Assembly: GCF_019112545.1 (NCBI RefSeq)
Contig: NW_025064883.1
Span: 2,043,919 to 2,107,918, forward strand
Length of the DNA stretch: 64,000 bases
Direction of reading: 5' to 3'
Origin: Guyanagaster necrorhizus
Taxonomy: Eukaryota; Basidiomycota; Agaricomycetes; Agaricales; Physalacriaceae
Part shown: positions 32,111 through 45,334 of the stretch, in pieces
Layout of the letters: each line of letters opens with the position of its first letter
How positions within the stretch are numbered: position 1 is the first letter of the stretch
The notes under the pieces: generated by a model
What the model was told of the DNA's origin: nothing
Databases searched by the model: none
What the model saw: the letters and a program-made list of their open reading frames with translations, nothing else
Position numbers and translations under genes: made by a program

Positions 32111-35100
32111 GCGATTCAACTGTCTCGGCCAGAACAACAAGTAACGGGCCACAAACTGCTGGACAGACTGACAATTTATCTTCTTTAGTACCACCACCTA
32201 TGTCTAAATTATGCATGCATTCGAATATACCTGACCTCGTTACTCAGAAACCAGAATCACCCAAGGAACCGATTTCTGCAACTCAAGCGCCAACAAAGGG
32301 CCAAAGAGGGGCAGAGAGCCCTAAAGGTATGTCATTATTTAAAATTTCCCAAACTAAAAAAGTGAAACAGACTCAATCACTCTCGGACTGAACAGGGGCA
32401 GAGGGCCCCACAACATGGCTCAAACCATTCAATACTGAATGGACTTGGCGAGCCATCAAGGATGCCAAGAACAAAGCAGCGGCAAAAGCCATGCTTAAAA
32501 ACTGGGTACACAAGACTCAGGTCGAGGAGATCATTGATGAAATGATCACTGGGATGAGGGCTGCAGAACGATGCTGTGCCCTGGAATGGCTCGATGAGTT
32601 ACATGAACCACGAAAATTCATCCAATGAGTCCAAATGATGGGAAAAGACCTAATAGCCAAAGCACAGATTGAGACATTAATGTCCCGATCAGTATATGCA
32701 GTCACCGCCTTAATTGACAGCAGCTGCACAGGGAGTAGCATCAACCAAGCTTTCATCAACAAGCACAAACTGCCCACTCGGGCAACAGTGGCACCCATTC
32801 CTGTCTATAATGCAGATGAGACAAAGAACCAGGCTGGGTCGATCACCGAATATGTAGAGCTCAGACTCACTATCGGTGATCACTCAGAATGAATCGACTT
32901 AGGAGTAACTGACCTAGGAACCAAGGAGGTCTTCCTTGGTCATGATTGATTAATCCGATACAATCCGTTGATCAACTGGAAAACTGGACGCATCATTTTT
33001 GCTCAATGCCATTGCCGGAAAATTCCATTTGAATTACCAGATGCAGATCCTGAGGACTGATAGGATGAAAAAATGCAGGACGATGAAACAATCCTTGCCG
33101 TCGACCTACAAAGGGCCATTAACATGCGGGCCATTCACCATGCTAATGACCTGGCAGCAAAGGCCAATGCCGGGAAGGAGGAAAAGACGTTCAAGGAAAT
33201 GGTACCCGAATGGGCACGCAACTACTGGGATTTATTCGAAAAGGAAAGTTTCGATGAACTACCTGATGCAAAACCATGGGACCACACCATCGAATTAATC
33301 CCTAATGCCAACGCCAATCTAGATTGCAAGTGTTACCCACTTAGCAATAATGAACAGCAGGAACTGGACATATTTTTAGAAGAAAACTTATCCAGTGGAA
33401 GGATCTGGCCATCAAAGTCACCTATGGCATCACTCTTCTTTTTCATAAAAAAGAAGGATGGAAAACTCTGACCAGTACAAGATTATTGGAAGCTTAATGA
33501 GATGATGATCAAGAATCGTTATCTGCTTCCTTTGATTGTAGAACTAATGGACAAACTCTGAGGTGCTAAATACTATACCAAACTCGATGTCTGGTGGGGG
33601 TATAACAACATACACATCAAAGAAGGTGATGAATGGAAAGCCACTTTTCAGACTAACCACAGTTTGTTCAAACCGATGGTGATGTTCTTTGGACTCACTA
33701 ATTCACCTGCCATATTCCAGTGGATGATGAACGACATCTTTAAAGATCTCATCACCACTGGAAAAGTCACAATCTATTTAGATGATATCCTCATCATGAC
33801 CAAAACCAAGGAGGAACATTGCATGATAGTATGCCAAGTACTATCACTAATGAGGAAACATTGACTCTTCCTCAAAGCAGAGAAATGCCAGTTCGAGGTA
33901 CTAGAAACAGAGTACCTTGGAGTCATTATCAGTGAAGGCAGCATTCGGATGGATCCTATCAAAATAGCAGGAGTAATCAAATGGCTGGAACTGACAAAGA
34001 AGAAGGAACTGCAATCCTTCTTAGGATTCACTAACTTCTACCACTGGTTCATTCGGGACTATAGCAAGATAGTCCGACCAATAATGCAATTAACCGGGAA
34101 TTCCCCATGGAATTGGGGAATTTCCCAACAGGAGGCATTTAATAACCTTAAACGCCAGCTAGCTAAAGACGTCATCCTGGCTATACCAAGCCAGGATGGA
34201 AAGTTCCAGGTGGAAGCTGACTCCAGTGAAGGTGCAATTGGAGCCGTACTCTCACAGGAACAGGATGGCAAATGGTGACCAGTCACCTTCATGTCAAAGG
34301 TGCTCACAATAACCGAGCGCAACTACAAAATTTATGACAAGGAACTCCTTGCCATAATGCTCACCCTTGCCAAATGGTGGCATTATCTCATTGGAGCAGC
34401 CCAGATCTTTGAAATATGGATGGATTACCAAAACCTCCGATACTTCTGACAACCTCAAAAGCTTAATCGCAGACAAGCTCGGTGGGTGACAGAACTATCA
34501 GAATACGAGTGCATGCTACACCACAAGACTGGTGTTGTAAACAAGAAAGCCGACTTTCTCAGCCACAGGGCAGATCATAATCAAGGAGGAGACGACAACA
34601 AGGAGGTCGTATTATTATGACCAGAACACTTCCATGCCATGATGATGCCCATGGAAGAAGAAATGCATGAACACATTAAGAGCACCACCCGGGATCCACA
34701 CAAATAGGATCAAAGAATTGCCCCATCACTCAATCATGAGTGGAGACTGAAGAAAGAAGGAGGAATGATCCGATACGATGGACAGATCTACATCCCAAGG
34801 GATCAAAAGCTTCATGGTGATATCATTGCTATGTGCTATGATCATGCAACTGCCAGACATCCTGGAATTGTGAAAACCAAAGAGTTGGTACTACAGGAGT
34901 ACTGGTGGCCCAAAATGGATCATGATATCACCCAATATATCAAAGCTTGCGAGATGTGTCAAAGAGGCAAGACTTTGACACAGGCAAAAGCAGCACCACT
35001 TCATCCAAATGAGGTCTCTTCATCACCATGGACTCACATTTTGGTCGATATGATAACTGGACTTCCTGAAAGTGATGGCTATAATGCAATCATCATTATA

Positions 35101-36288
35101 GTCGATCGCTTCTCGAAGGTGATCATTCCGATTGCCTGTTCCACAGAATTGACATCTGAGGGATGGGCAAAGATACTACGAGATGAGGTGTATGCGAAGT
35201 ATGGCATGTCTCAGGTAGTAATTTCGGACAGGGGTCCACAATTTGTCTCAAAATTCTTAGACGATTTGTACCAACTTCTCAATATCAAGTGGAATGCCTC
35301 CACAGCATACCACCCACAAACAGACAGCCAAACGGAATGGGCCAACCAAGAAATTGAAAAGTACTTATGACTTTTCATCAACTACCAACAGGATGACTGG
35401 ATGGAATAGCTCGCACTGGCAGCATTCCAACACAATAACAGAATTCACTCAGCAACAGGCAAAACACCATTCTTTGTGAACTATGGCTGAAACCCACTAG
35501 TTATGCAAACAGGACGGGTTCATACAACAACACCTGCCTCAACAAACTTCTCCACAATGATGACAAAAATCCATGAAGAGACGAAGACAGCACTGGACAA
35601 AGCCGCACTTAGAATGAAAAAGCAATATGACAAACACAAATGTACAGCACACGAGTATGTAACTAATGACAAGGTCTGGTTGGATACTACAAACCTTCAC
35701 CTACCAAGGCCAAAACAAAAACTGGCAGACAAATGAACAGGCCCATTCAAAGTGCTTGTCAAAATCGGCAAATCCACATACAAGTTGCAGCTCCCAGCAA
35801 CTTGGAAAATCCATAATGTTTTTAATGAAACATTATTAACACCATACATCGCACCAGCTTTTCCAAACCAAGAACGACCACCTCCACCACTAGTAGAGCT
35901 CATTGACAATAAGGAACACTATGAAATCGATGAAGTCCTAAACCATAAAACCTGAAGGGTTAAAGCATGAGGTGGAGGCATGAAAACAACTGTTGACTAC
36001 CTGGTCAGCTAGAAAGGTTATGGTCCAGAATCAAATCAATAGGTCAATGAAAAATATATGAATGCAGAAGATGCCATACAAGATTACAAGCACAGGATCA
36101 ACAAATTGGACATGAAGGGGGTCATGTTCAACTGACCTGCCAGCAACAGAGGGAATGTTAAAGAGGATGATGAAGATGATGGTTTAACGAACGAGCCACA
36201 AATGGTGGGGACATACAGCAAAGAGCAATGTACCACCAGAGGTCCAGCAGATTGGCCACCTCCTGCCGAGGGGGGAGGACTGCCCTAA
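32107..36288 (+). pseudogene. A4 Pol: protease to chromodomain
   Basis: One frame, no frameshift. Protease ALIDSSCTGSS near 32707 (Asp kept, the following Gly changed to Ser). RT YLDD intact near 33775; RNase H near 34180-34440; integrase zinc finger (RHPGIVKTKEL, CEMCQRGK) 34850-34970; core 35035-35370 where the catalytic Glu context reads QTEWANQEIEKYL; GPF near 35745; chromodomain 35905-36090 with stops inside. About 20 stops overall, mostly TGA. Ends at TAA 36286-36288. Confidence 0.92.
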
Positions 36289-36291
36289 CTT

Positions 36292-36325
36292 GACCATCAA
36301 GACGATGGTCTTAAGAAGGGGGTAA
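36292..36325 (+). other. A4 hairpin and polypurine tract
   Basis: GACCATC...GATGGTC stem followed by AAGAAGGGGGTAA at the LTR edge. Confidence 0.65.
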
Positions 36326-36857
36326 TATTACGATTTTTCCTATTTTCTTTTCTTTTCTTTTCTTTTTCCTCAGAAATGACTCCTATTCTTGCTTAGTCAG
36401 GGTGCTTAGGTCAGTGCTTAGGACCATGGGAATGTTTAGCTCAGCAACCCAGTCAGTCACTCTCTTATTGCATTGCTGTGTGCTGTGAAGGGAGAGACAA
36501 TGTCCCTTTTGTCCTCCAACTGCGGCACAGCAGTAACAGCATAACAGCAAGACAACAACTATTGTGGAGAGTCTGGCAACAGCAGGAGTAACAGCTTAAC
36601 AGCAGGACAATATTTTTTGTGAACAGTTATTAATAGCTAGATAAGGATTTAGTATATAAGTAGTGTAGCTCTCACTGTAATACTCTAGTCTCGAACTAAA
36701 GTTTTACTTCACTATTTCATCTCGAGCTCCTGCTACTTGCAATGCCTTGACTACACAATGCTAGTAACACACAAGTGAACTCTAATAGTATAACCCAAAG
36801 TGCAAGATTCTATCAGTTTATCACGTGTCATTAGTCACATGGAATTTAGGCTTAACA
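36326..36857 (+). repeat. A4 3' LTR (terminal TG changed to TA)
   Basis: 532 bp, same length as the 5' copy. The first dinucleotide is TA instead of the TG needed by integrase, a G-to-A change. Confidence 0.94.
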
Positions 36858-36862
36858 GAATT

Positions 36863-37162
36863 GAAGTGAGTGCGAAGTGTAGATGGCTTATCCAAGTTGA
36901 TATTTGAACTGAGTAGTTATGATGATGTATATGGCTTTATATACTAATGGTAACTAATTCTGAGTTGGATTCTATTGGATTCTGATGTCAGTATTTGCTA
37001 CCAAGTTTGAGGTCTAGATATTACAATATGAAATATGGATGTGAAATAATAATAGTGAAATGAAATTGGTAGGTAATAGAAAGTAGCTAGAGTTCAGTGG
37101 GTAGCATGATTAGATTCATAGTTGGTTTAAGTGATATGGAGGCTGGTGGCATGCATATAACA
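36863..37162 (-). repeat. B1 5' LTR, outer part
   Basis: 300 bp that completes 28314-28512 to 499 bp. It is followed by CTGTC, the right copy of the B1 duplication. Confidence 0.93.
36900..36943 (-). promoter_or_regulatory. B1 LTR core promoter: TATA box and predicted transcript start
   Basis: On the minus strand TATATAAAG begins at 36943 and AGTTCAAATAT begins at 36910, 33 nt downstream. The second motif is complementary to the B1 primer site. Confidence 0.55.
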
Positions 37163-37167
37163 CTGTC

Positions 37168-40100
37168 TTTTTGAAAATAAGCAATACTATATAGTATAAC
37201 TGCTTAGCAAGTAAGATGATTTTATAAATTAAAAATTTTTACTTTAAATCAAGATTGAATAGGCTAATTATTTCTGTATGTTAGTATTAAAGTTTTATAC
37301 AAGTTTAATCTTATTAAAATAATACACTTTTTTATTATCTTTATTTAATATTTATTAATATATTTATAAGTATTAAAAATAAATAAAATATTACTATTGA
37401 TGAATATCTAAAAAATTATTTTAAGATGTTAAAGATGAATGTTGCAGTATCTTGATGTCTACTTTGCTGAAGTCATTTAAAGATTTGTCAATTAATCATA
37501 GCATTATATGGATATTTACAAAAAAAAATTATCAGATCAGGCAGCTTATAGACTGTAAAAAAGCAGCATAAACACTGCTCAATATCTGCATCAGTATATA
37601 TAGCTCTGAAGACACTTTTTAATCACTAATATAATATATAGACTTATAAAATTAGTAAATTAATTTAAAAATTTAGCTATTATAAAAAATATCTTATAAA
37701 AATTTTTAAAACTGTTTTTTAGATGTTTTAGAGAGCTCTGAATCTAAATCTGGCTTTGTTTTTATCTCAAAGTTCTTCATTCATTCAATATAAAATTAGT
37801 TGACTTTGACTGTCCTCAACTGTATATCTTATTTTTTACATCCACAATGATTCAATCAGAATAAACAATAAAAGATGAAATAAGAGAATCAATGTGACTG
37901 GCAACAATGATACAAAGAAAAAAACATGAGTCATTAAAAAATACTGAATTAATAACAAGTTGATTATAGTTCAGAATGTAGATCTAAAGCAAACTATAGA
38001 GAAAGTCATAGACTCACTCTTTAAAATTATAGATTCAAACTCAAAACTGAATGAGTGTAATCAGGGTGCATCATCACTATAAGCTTATCTTATTCTATTT
38101 TTCTTTTCAGCAAGATCAACAGAATTGTATAAAGTATTCTTGCTCTTCTTACAATTGATTAAATTACTGAACATCACATGCTTAATAAAATCCATGATTT
38201 CTGTGCTATAAGTTTATGACTCAGTGTAAGATTACAACTTAAATTAGAGGTATTATAATAAACCAGAGCATATAAAATTCAGATTGTGATAAAGTTGACA
38301 CTTTCATTTTATATATTCAAATTCAAATACAATCAAATAATGATATAGTGAATCTTACATCCTGACTAGCATATTAATTCTCTCTTATTTGAATATTAGA
38401 GAAAATAGGTTTTAACTGTTTTATTTATAATATCTACTATTCTTGTATTTTAAAATAAAAATGCTCAGTTACAGGATGTTTCAGATACATATCTTAGTTT
38501 TCTATCAGCACTCCTCTATTAATTCATGACAGAGAGAAAATTGAGTTTTAAAAACATCTCTCTAAGTATTTTTAATATTTTTATGAAAAAAATAAATAAA
38601 TTGAAGATAAAAAGAGTAGAGAATCAGAGATAATATAAAAAGAATTAGATATAATGTGAGAACTAAAGACAACATGCAAAAGATAGAATACAAATTTCTA
38701 GTCTTTAAAAACAACTCTCTAACCTTTAAAAACAGTATGCTAAAAATTAAAACCAGCATATTGTAGAATTTGCAGATGATAAAAAGCAAATTTTAGACCT
38801 TAAAAAAGTGAGTTACATCAGTAATCTATTGATTAATGCTAGGCTCATTCACTTTCACTTTTTAAAAAAATAAACAACTTAAAATATATAATAGGACTTT
38901 TAAGAAATTGAGGCATATATATGATATTAGATTTAATTTAATCATATACTTTCTTATAGCTTACACAGTTAATGCTCTTAGCTGCTCTTTTGCATATTTG
39001 TATTCTTTTAGATAAAACAAGAATTAAAATTTTAGAGTAATATTAATATATATTATGAAATACCCTTTATAACAGCTGCTTTTTTAAGGAACTCAAAGTA
39101 TTTATATAAACCAATATACAATTAACTTTAGCCATCTATAGAAACCTCTTGAAAAAGAATGAATATTGTTAGAACAGCTGTATAAATTTGTCTATAAAAA
39201 ACTGATTTAATATATTATAATCTATATCTGTTTTTATATATTTTCACTCTTTTTATGATGTTTGCAGATATAATGCTGAGATCTATGAATTTGATAAATT
39301 AGTACTATATAGTTTGTATCTATACTCAGTTGTTTGATGTCTCAGCTATTTAAGCAAAGACTAATAAGAAACTAATTAGATGATAACTCAGCTAAGTCAG
39401 CTGTAAGATTTAACTCTGTATTCAGTAGTCTTTTAAATGGTTTTACATGCAGAACTTTATTTTTTTAATAGATTTTCTTTCTAATTTTTATACTTTCTCC
39501 TTCAAATATCTTCTTTTTACTAATAATATACTATTTGACTAGTTAGTATAAGCTATTGTATCTATGTGATAAGACTGAATCCTATGCATTTATTCTATCT
39601 CTAAGCAATATATAGGTCTAAGTTATAAGTTTATATATATATAAACAAATTAATCTTGGATTTTATCATTACAATTAGTTGACAAGTTTATATCTGCTAG
39701 TTTTTTTTTAGCAACACTCATTGACTGAGTGTGATACTATTATTGTATCAGATATTGAGACTCTTATCAATTAATTTAGCAGTATAATGCTTGTTGCTGA
39801 AATATATGATATCACTAAGATGGTATGACACTCTTTCATCTGCAATGTTTATAGTGATTGTTAAAGCAAATAAAATACAAGTAGAGAATATAGTAAATCC
39901 AATAGTAGACAAAGTCACAAGATATATTTTTTTTTCAAATATTTGCTGTCTATATTCTATATAGCTAGATTCATCATTTATTAGAGACATACATTTATTG
40001 TTGATTATAAATTGCTGCAACATCATCTATCTGAGTATACTAGTGTCATTTGGCTTAATAATGATACAAAAATGCATGCTCTTTGAATAAGTGTGTCTGT

Positions 40101-41620
40101 TGATACATTAGTATATCATTTCTATAAAGTCAACACTCTATCTCATTTATTGCATCAATAATACCTTAATACTGATTTTATTTCTAAATATAAATATATT
40201 TTCTATATCTCTATTTAAATAATATTCAAAATAATCTCTGACTTTTTCTAGTATATATTTATTGCCAACTAAATATTATAATATTAAAAGCACAGCTGTT
40301 GTTTGACTATCTGCATTTAACAATATTATTTTTACAATTGAGTTGATTTGCATTAGATTAATATAATGCAAGCTAACTGCTACATATATTTGATGACTTT
40401 GCCTTATATTTTTTAGCAGATTTCATTAGTATGAACACTCTAGTAGAGTCAGTTATAATATTTTCATTAATTTGCAGCACTAATTAAGTAAGCAGTTGCA
40501 CTTGAAAAAGATTAAAATGCAACAACTAAGTATTATCTTATTATATAGTGCTATCACAGGGCCAATATGTGATATGCATTTTTTTCCATTCTCTTAGATC
40601 TGTAGCATTAGATAAATCAAAAAAGTCAAGTTCTGTTTATTATAATACTATATCTATATAGAGAAGTATAATATCCTAACTAATGTATCTGTGAAAGGAT
40701 TCAATAAGTTCATATTTAATATTCATTATAATGTCTGTTAGAAGCTTACTGTCATATTGATATAGAGTTATCTCATTGAGGATCTCTAATTCTTTGAACT
40801 TCTGGCATAACTATCTGCTGCACTTATTCTGTATCTTCTTAGAATCAACAGAAAACAATTTTGAGTTTTCAATAGAGAGCAAAAGTAGAGTACCAGCTGC
40901 TGTAACTGTTTTAGATAACAGAGTATAATACAACTAATATGATCTGCAGTTGTTTAAGTCTATCAGATTTAATAGTCTTATCTTCTTTTGAGAGTTGAAA
41001 TCAGTTATTATAAAATTGGAAAACAGCAGCTCTACTTGACTTCATACTATACAAACAGACATGTTATTGAGTAGACTATATAATACTATCACAAATGTTT
41101 TATGCCAAGCATACATTATGCTTTCTTGACCTTTCATCATGTATAGTTTCATAGTGCTGTTAATGTATATCATGATAGATAAGCCCTTACATAAATATAA
41201 TATAAGTGTAATGTACTTATCATTTTCACAGAGTAGCACTAACCACAAGATATCCTGCAGCTTGCTGCTGAATTTAGTTATTGTATTCTGCATAATAGTG
41301 TCTTAGATAAAATGAAAATCAGACTTAAATAAGAACAAATTATTATCACAATAGAAAAATATCAGCTTCTGTTTAGTCTTTACAGCAAAATAGATGGATA
41401 AATTCAATTGTATTTATCTTTATGCATATTGAGATTAATTATAATGGACATATTTTAAAAGTCTTTGTCTGTAATGTGGAGACAACTGTTTCTTCTAAAT
41501 ACTCTACTATTCAAAAATGCTATATCAGTTGGCATATATGCTTTGTATCATGTTAGATAGTGCTATATATAGGTGTGTATTATCTGGAGTCTGTGATAGC
41601 TGTCTCATATTTTGTACTGT
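37168..41620. other. AT-rich stretch without recognisable genes
   Basis: About 4.4 kb, clearly more AT-rich than the elements around it, with only short open frames (the longest about 92 codons, minus 39748-40026). A minus-strand stretch near 41042-41293 (QDILWLVLLCENDKYITLIL, then CKGLSIMIY) faintly resembles a helicase P-loop region but too weakly to name. Probably ancient, heavily mutated transposon or gene sequence. Confidence 0.5.
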
Positions 41621-42862
41621 CCTTCTTTTTGATAAAGAAGAAGAGTAATGTTATAGGGGACTTTGATAATCTTATTTGCTCACTAGACAAGTTCTCCTCC
41701 AAGAACTTGTCTAACTCAATCTGTTCTGATATGCTGAGATTATATACTTTGCAATTGAAGTTGGTGCTGGCATTAAGAATGAGTTTGATTGCATAATCCC
41801 AAGGTTTTAGCTTTAGTAGTTTATTGAAGCTCTCTTTAGTGAATAGGTCATAAAAGTCTTGTGCTCACTTGGGTATCAGTTTCTTAAATGTCTTGGCCTC
41901 CTTCTTATTTGCTCTTGCTGTCAGGTCATTGGCATGATGCACTACTTAGATATAGATCACATGATTCATGTCCATAACCAATATTGTCTTTCTATCCTCT
42001 ATTTTCTCATCTCAGTGATTCTTTGAGTCCTTATTAGATAATTCAAAAGATATTTTGTGGCATTAGCATTAAACAAATATGATCTGTCTGGTCTTCCAAT
42101 TAATTAGCAGATTGTACTGAATATGCCAGTCATGACCCAGAAAGATCTCCTTGGATCCCAGCTCAGTCACAGCCAGGTCAATCTGTTTCAAGTGATCTTT
42201 AATTGTTAACTGGAGTTCTATAAATTCAGTAATTGAATCAGCCTGATTCTTAGTTCCATTAGCATTGTATACTGAGATTGAAGCTGCAGTAGCTCAAGTG
42301 GAAAGGTTGTGCTTAGTGATAAAAGTACAATTGATAGAGCTTCCAGTACAGCCACTGTCAATTAGAGCTGTGATGGCATGTTTGGATTAGATGATCAGAG
42401 TTTTAATCTGGGCCTTAACAATAAGGTCCTTGCCAGTGGCCTTCTATCACTGGATATACTTCTTGGACCCTCTCAATTCATTCAGCCATTCCAAGGCTTG
42501 ATTCCTCTCTGCCTTCTTCATCTCTTCAATCATCTCATTGATCACTTCTTTGGTTTATGTTTTGTGTATCCAATTTTTGAGTACTGTCTTTGCTTCAGCT
42601 TCAGTTTTGGCATTTCAGATGGCCTGCTAAGTCCACTCAGTATTGAATAGCTTTAGCCAGCCATTGGAGGTCTCTCTTTTGTTCAGCCTACAGACAATTG
42701 AGTCTTAGATTTTTATAGTTTCTTTAGTGTGTTCAGGGTAACAGGTTCAAGTATATTCAAATGCATATATAAATAAGTACCTATAGAGCTAACATAAGTT
42801 CAACTGACAGTATTCTGAGACACATTATTGAGTCTTTGAGCTGATAAAATAGAATCACTCAC
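41621..42862 (-). pseudogene. A6 Pol remnant (protease and RT start)
   Basis: Minus strand; begins with a GTG overlapping the gag stop (TGA 42859-42861), as in the younger copies. The protease motif ALIDSGCTGSSIN is still readable near 42330-42370. The [15 protein letters not shown] block is near 41690-41720. Everything after the FFFIKKKD block of RT is missing. Many stops. Confidence 0.8.
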
Positions 42863-43480
42863 TTGTCAGCTCCACTTTTTACCTCCTCAACCTTCATATC
42901 CTTTCTAAGTTCTTCAAGTCTGTCTGCTTCCTTCTGCAGCTTGGCTATTTATGCTTGGATCTCCTCATGGGTTTGCTTCTTCTTTGGGCAGTTCTAGGAC
43001 AGGTAACCCTTCTCCTCACAATTAAAGCACTTCCTCTTCTTTTTTAATCAGTTGACATCTATGGGTTTCTCTTGTCTGGTATAGGTTACTCCACTACCAG
43101 TCTTCTGGGTGGAATAAAAGGGTGTAGAGATTGGAGAGGACACATTGGACTTAGCAGAGATTGATATACTAGTCTTCCTTTGATTGCTGGATTTCCAGTC
43201 ATCCTGCTAATAGGCACTTTCTGCCTTCTATCAGTACTGCTCTTTGTTTATTGTGATGATTTGTGTCTTTCACTCCTCATATCTCTTCAGGATGTTGAAG
43301 CTGATATCAGAGATCATCTGAGCATAAGAGTGAGCATCCCATTCTTTAGGTACTCCATCAGGCATCCATTGTCCTTGATATTGTCAATAAGCCCAGCTAG
43401 CTTAGCAAGCTGTGCAAACTCATTGAAATACTCACTGGCTATCTGTTCTCCCATTCATAGGTCCTTTATCTTCTTCTTGT
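42859..43480 (-). pseudogene. A6 Gag, C-terminal part with CCHC
   Basis: Minus strand. The nucleocapsid knuckle CFNCEEKGYLS-x-NC is near 43000-43040, followed by KKKQTHEEIQA. The upstream capsid part is broken by stops and cut at 43481 by A5; it resumes at 48442. Confidence 0.75.
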
Positions 43481-44014
43481 TGTTACGATTTTTCCTATAT
43501 TTCTCCTATTTTCTTTTCTTTTTTCTTGGAGATGACCCCTATTTTGCTTAGTCAGGGTGCTTAGGCCAGCGCTTAGGACCATGGAAATGCTTAGCTCAGC
43601 AGCCCAGTCGGTCAATCTCCTATGGCGCTGCTGTGTGCTGTGAAGGGAGAGACAATGCTTCTTTTGTCCCCAAATTGCAGTGCATGACTACAGCTCCGCA
43701 GCAAGACAGCAGCTTTTTGTGGAGAGCCTGGCAATGGTAGGGGAAACAGCTCTACAGCAGACAATATCTTTTGTGCACAGTTATTTATAGCGAGATAACA
43801 GAACAGTATTTAAGTAGCTTAGTTCTCGCTATAATACCCCAGTCTCGAACTAAAGTTTATACGCTACCATCTTATCTCGAGCTCAACTAATTCGAAGAGC
43901 CTTGACCACACTATTCCATCTGCACATAAAGTGAACTCAGTCGGATATACCCGAAGTGCGAGGTACCAAACTGTTTATCACGTGCTAATGATCACGTGAG
44001 ATTTGGGTCTAACA
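43481..44014 (+). repeat. A5 5' LTR
   Basis: 534 bp, TGTTACGATTT to GGGTCTAACA. Confidence 0.94.
43807..43853 (+). promoter_or_regulatory. A5 LTR core promoter: TATA box and predicted transcript start
   Basis: TATTTAAG at 43807-43814 and AGTCTCGAACTAA at 43841-43853, again 34 nt apart. Confidence 0.65.
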
Positions 44015-44015
44015 A

Positions 44016-44028
44016 TTAGTTCGAGACT
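44016..44028 (+). other. A5 primer binding site, self-priming type
   Basis: TTAGTTCGAGACT one base after the LTR; a perfect 13-nt complement of 43841-43853. Confidence 0.7.
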
Positions 44029-44070
44029 CCTGGCATCCCTTTCTCATGCCCAATTGTGCTGAGAAACTGA

Positions 44071-45195
44071 ATGCCCATCGCGCTTAATCCTTCAAACCCG
44101 AACTTCACTCATGAGTTTTTTAAACTCTTTATAGCTATTATCGGAATTCTGGTTGGTCTATTGGTGCTCATATAGCTGTGTTGTGGACACCAATCAATTA
44201 TCACCTGGTCTATCCATCATTATCATGAATTTCAGCGCATCCGTACCATTCTATGAAATGTTACACCAGATCTTCCTCTTTATGACATCCCTACTTCCGC
44301 CTGACCTTCGACGTCCTGACAGCCTCACCAGTCAGAAGGAGTCGACTCCGAAGACGTCTCTGGGAGAACGTCTTCAGAACATACTATGGAAGAGGAGGAA
44401 CAGCTTCAGCAGCACACATACCCCCCTCGACCCCCACCGGCAGTCATTCAAGACTCAGGGAACTCTTGGGCAACAGGATTCCGACGACCTAGGTCTGACA
44501 TCACCATTCCTTCCCCCCATCGTAGTACCTGAGCAACAAGGATGCCAACCCCCGTCTCTGGCACCGGCATTGGACGCCATGCCAGAGACTCTTTAGACAG
44601 CTCATGAATGGCTTGAGGGACCAGTTCTAGGGGCCGAGGATCTCATCATACAGTGTCAGTATGAGAAAGTATCACTGACAACAGGGCAGAGGTCAACCGG
44701 CTGGAACAACGACCCATCAGAAACTTCGCCGGAGACTTCGTCAATCAAACAAGAAGTGACAACGAGATTTACAGGGAGAACGACCTCTTTGGGAGGTATC
44801 TCTGAGCATGGGAGGAAGAACAGCAGAGGAGAGAGGCCGGCAGTACCAACACCAGCACCTTGGTCGACACCAGCACCCTCGACTCCCACCTCTGATACCC
44901 CACCCCCTCCTACACTGAATCAGACCCATGGGCGGTGCCTGTCAACAGAGTCATCTATGGCAACAACGTCTCAAGACAGGAGGAGCTCGATGCTGACAAC
45001 GATGAGCTCAACAACAGCTGCCCATTATCATATGGAATGGACACCATTGCAGACACCGACACAATCCCAGACTGTGGGCATAGAATATCGGCGAGTCGGG
45101 GATCGATTGGAGGAGACAGCCAGCACATCGACCCCACAGGAAACCTCAAGAGGTTTCTTGATGGACCCATGGCTGCCCTTTTCCTTCAACCCTGA
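44071..45195 (+). pseudogene. A5 Gag N-terminal region with hydrophobic segment
   Basis: ATG 44071 (MPIALNPSNPNFTHEFF), hydrophobic KLFIAIIGILVGLLVLI then a TAG, and CCG. It is the most divergent of the younger copies, yet keeps FQRI, NVTPDLPLYDIP and, near 45025-45190, LSYGMDTIADTD and GSIGGDSQHIDPTGNLKRFLD. It keeps CGA (Arg) codons near 44480 where A1, A3 and A4 have TGA. Stops include 44173, 44254, 44302 and 45193. The conserved residues across divergent DNA support this as the real coding frame. Confidence 0.65.
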
Positions 45196-45334
45196 TTTTA
45201 CTGAAACTTCCATCGATATAGCCGAGCAATGGCAGCAAACACAGCAGGGGGAGAGGCCGAGTAGCAGCAACAGCAGCCTGAGCGGAAGCCTTCTCCTCAC
45301 TCTGGCCCAGAAGACACTGGATCCAGTACCCAAC

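Larger units (their letters stand above)
28513..36857 (+). mobile_element. A4: near-complete family A chromovirus nested in the B1 5' LTR
   Basis: 8345 bp, LTRs 28513-29044 and 36326-36857 (532 bp each), duplication GAATT at 28508-28512 and 36858-36862. All parts are present with no frameshift in pol but many stops. The 3' LTR begins TATTA rather than TGTTA. Confidence 0.95.
13332..37162 (-). mobile_element. B1: Ty3/gypsy chromovirus, family B, carrying two nested insertions
   Basis: Terminal LTRs are 13332-13830 (3') and 28314-28512 joined to 36863-37162 (5'); both are 499 bp. The target duplication CTGTC is at 13327-13331 and 37163-37167. A3 (18349-26807) interrupts pol and A4 (28513-36857) interrupts the 5' LTR, each with its own 5-bp duplication. 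Without them B1 is 7017 bp. It has lost most of gag by an internal deletion and its RT active site is mutated. An antisense gene lies between pol and the 3' LTR. Confidence 0.93.

Noticed and set aside
40560..41300. Possible helicase remnant in the AT-rich region
   Set aside because: Only a vague P-loop-like stretch (CKGLSIMIY); no second motif in line.
37168..41620. CRISPR arrays or bacterial features
   Set aside because: No regularly spaced repeats; the context is eukaryotic retrotransposons.
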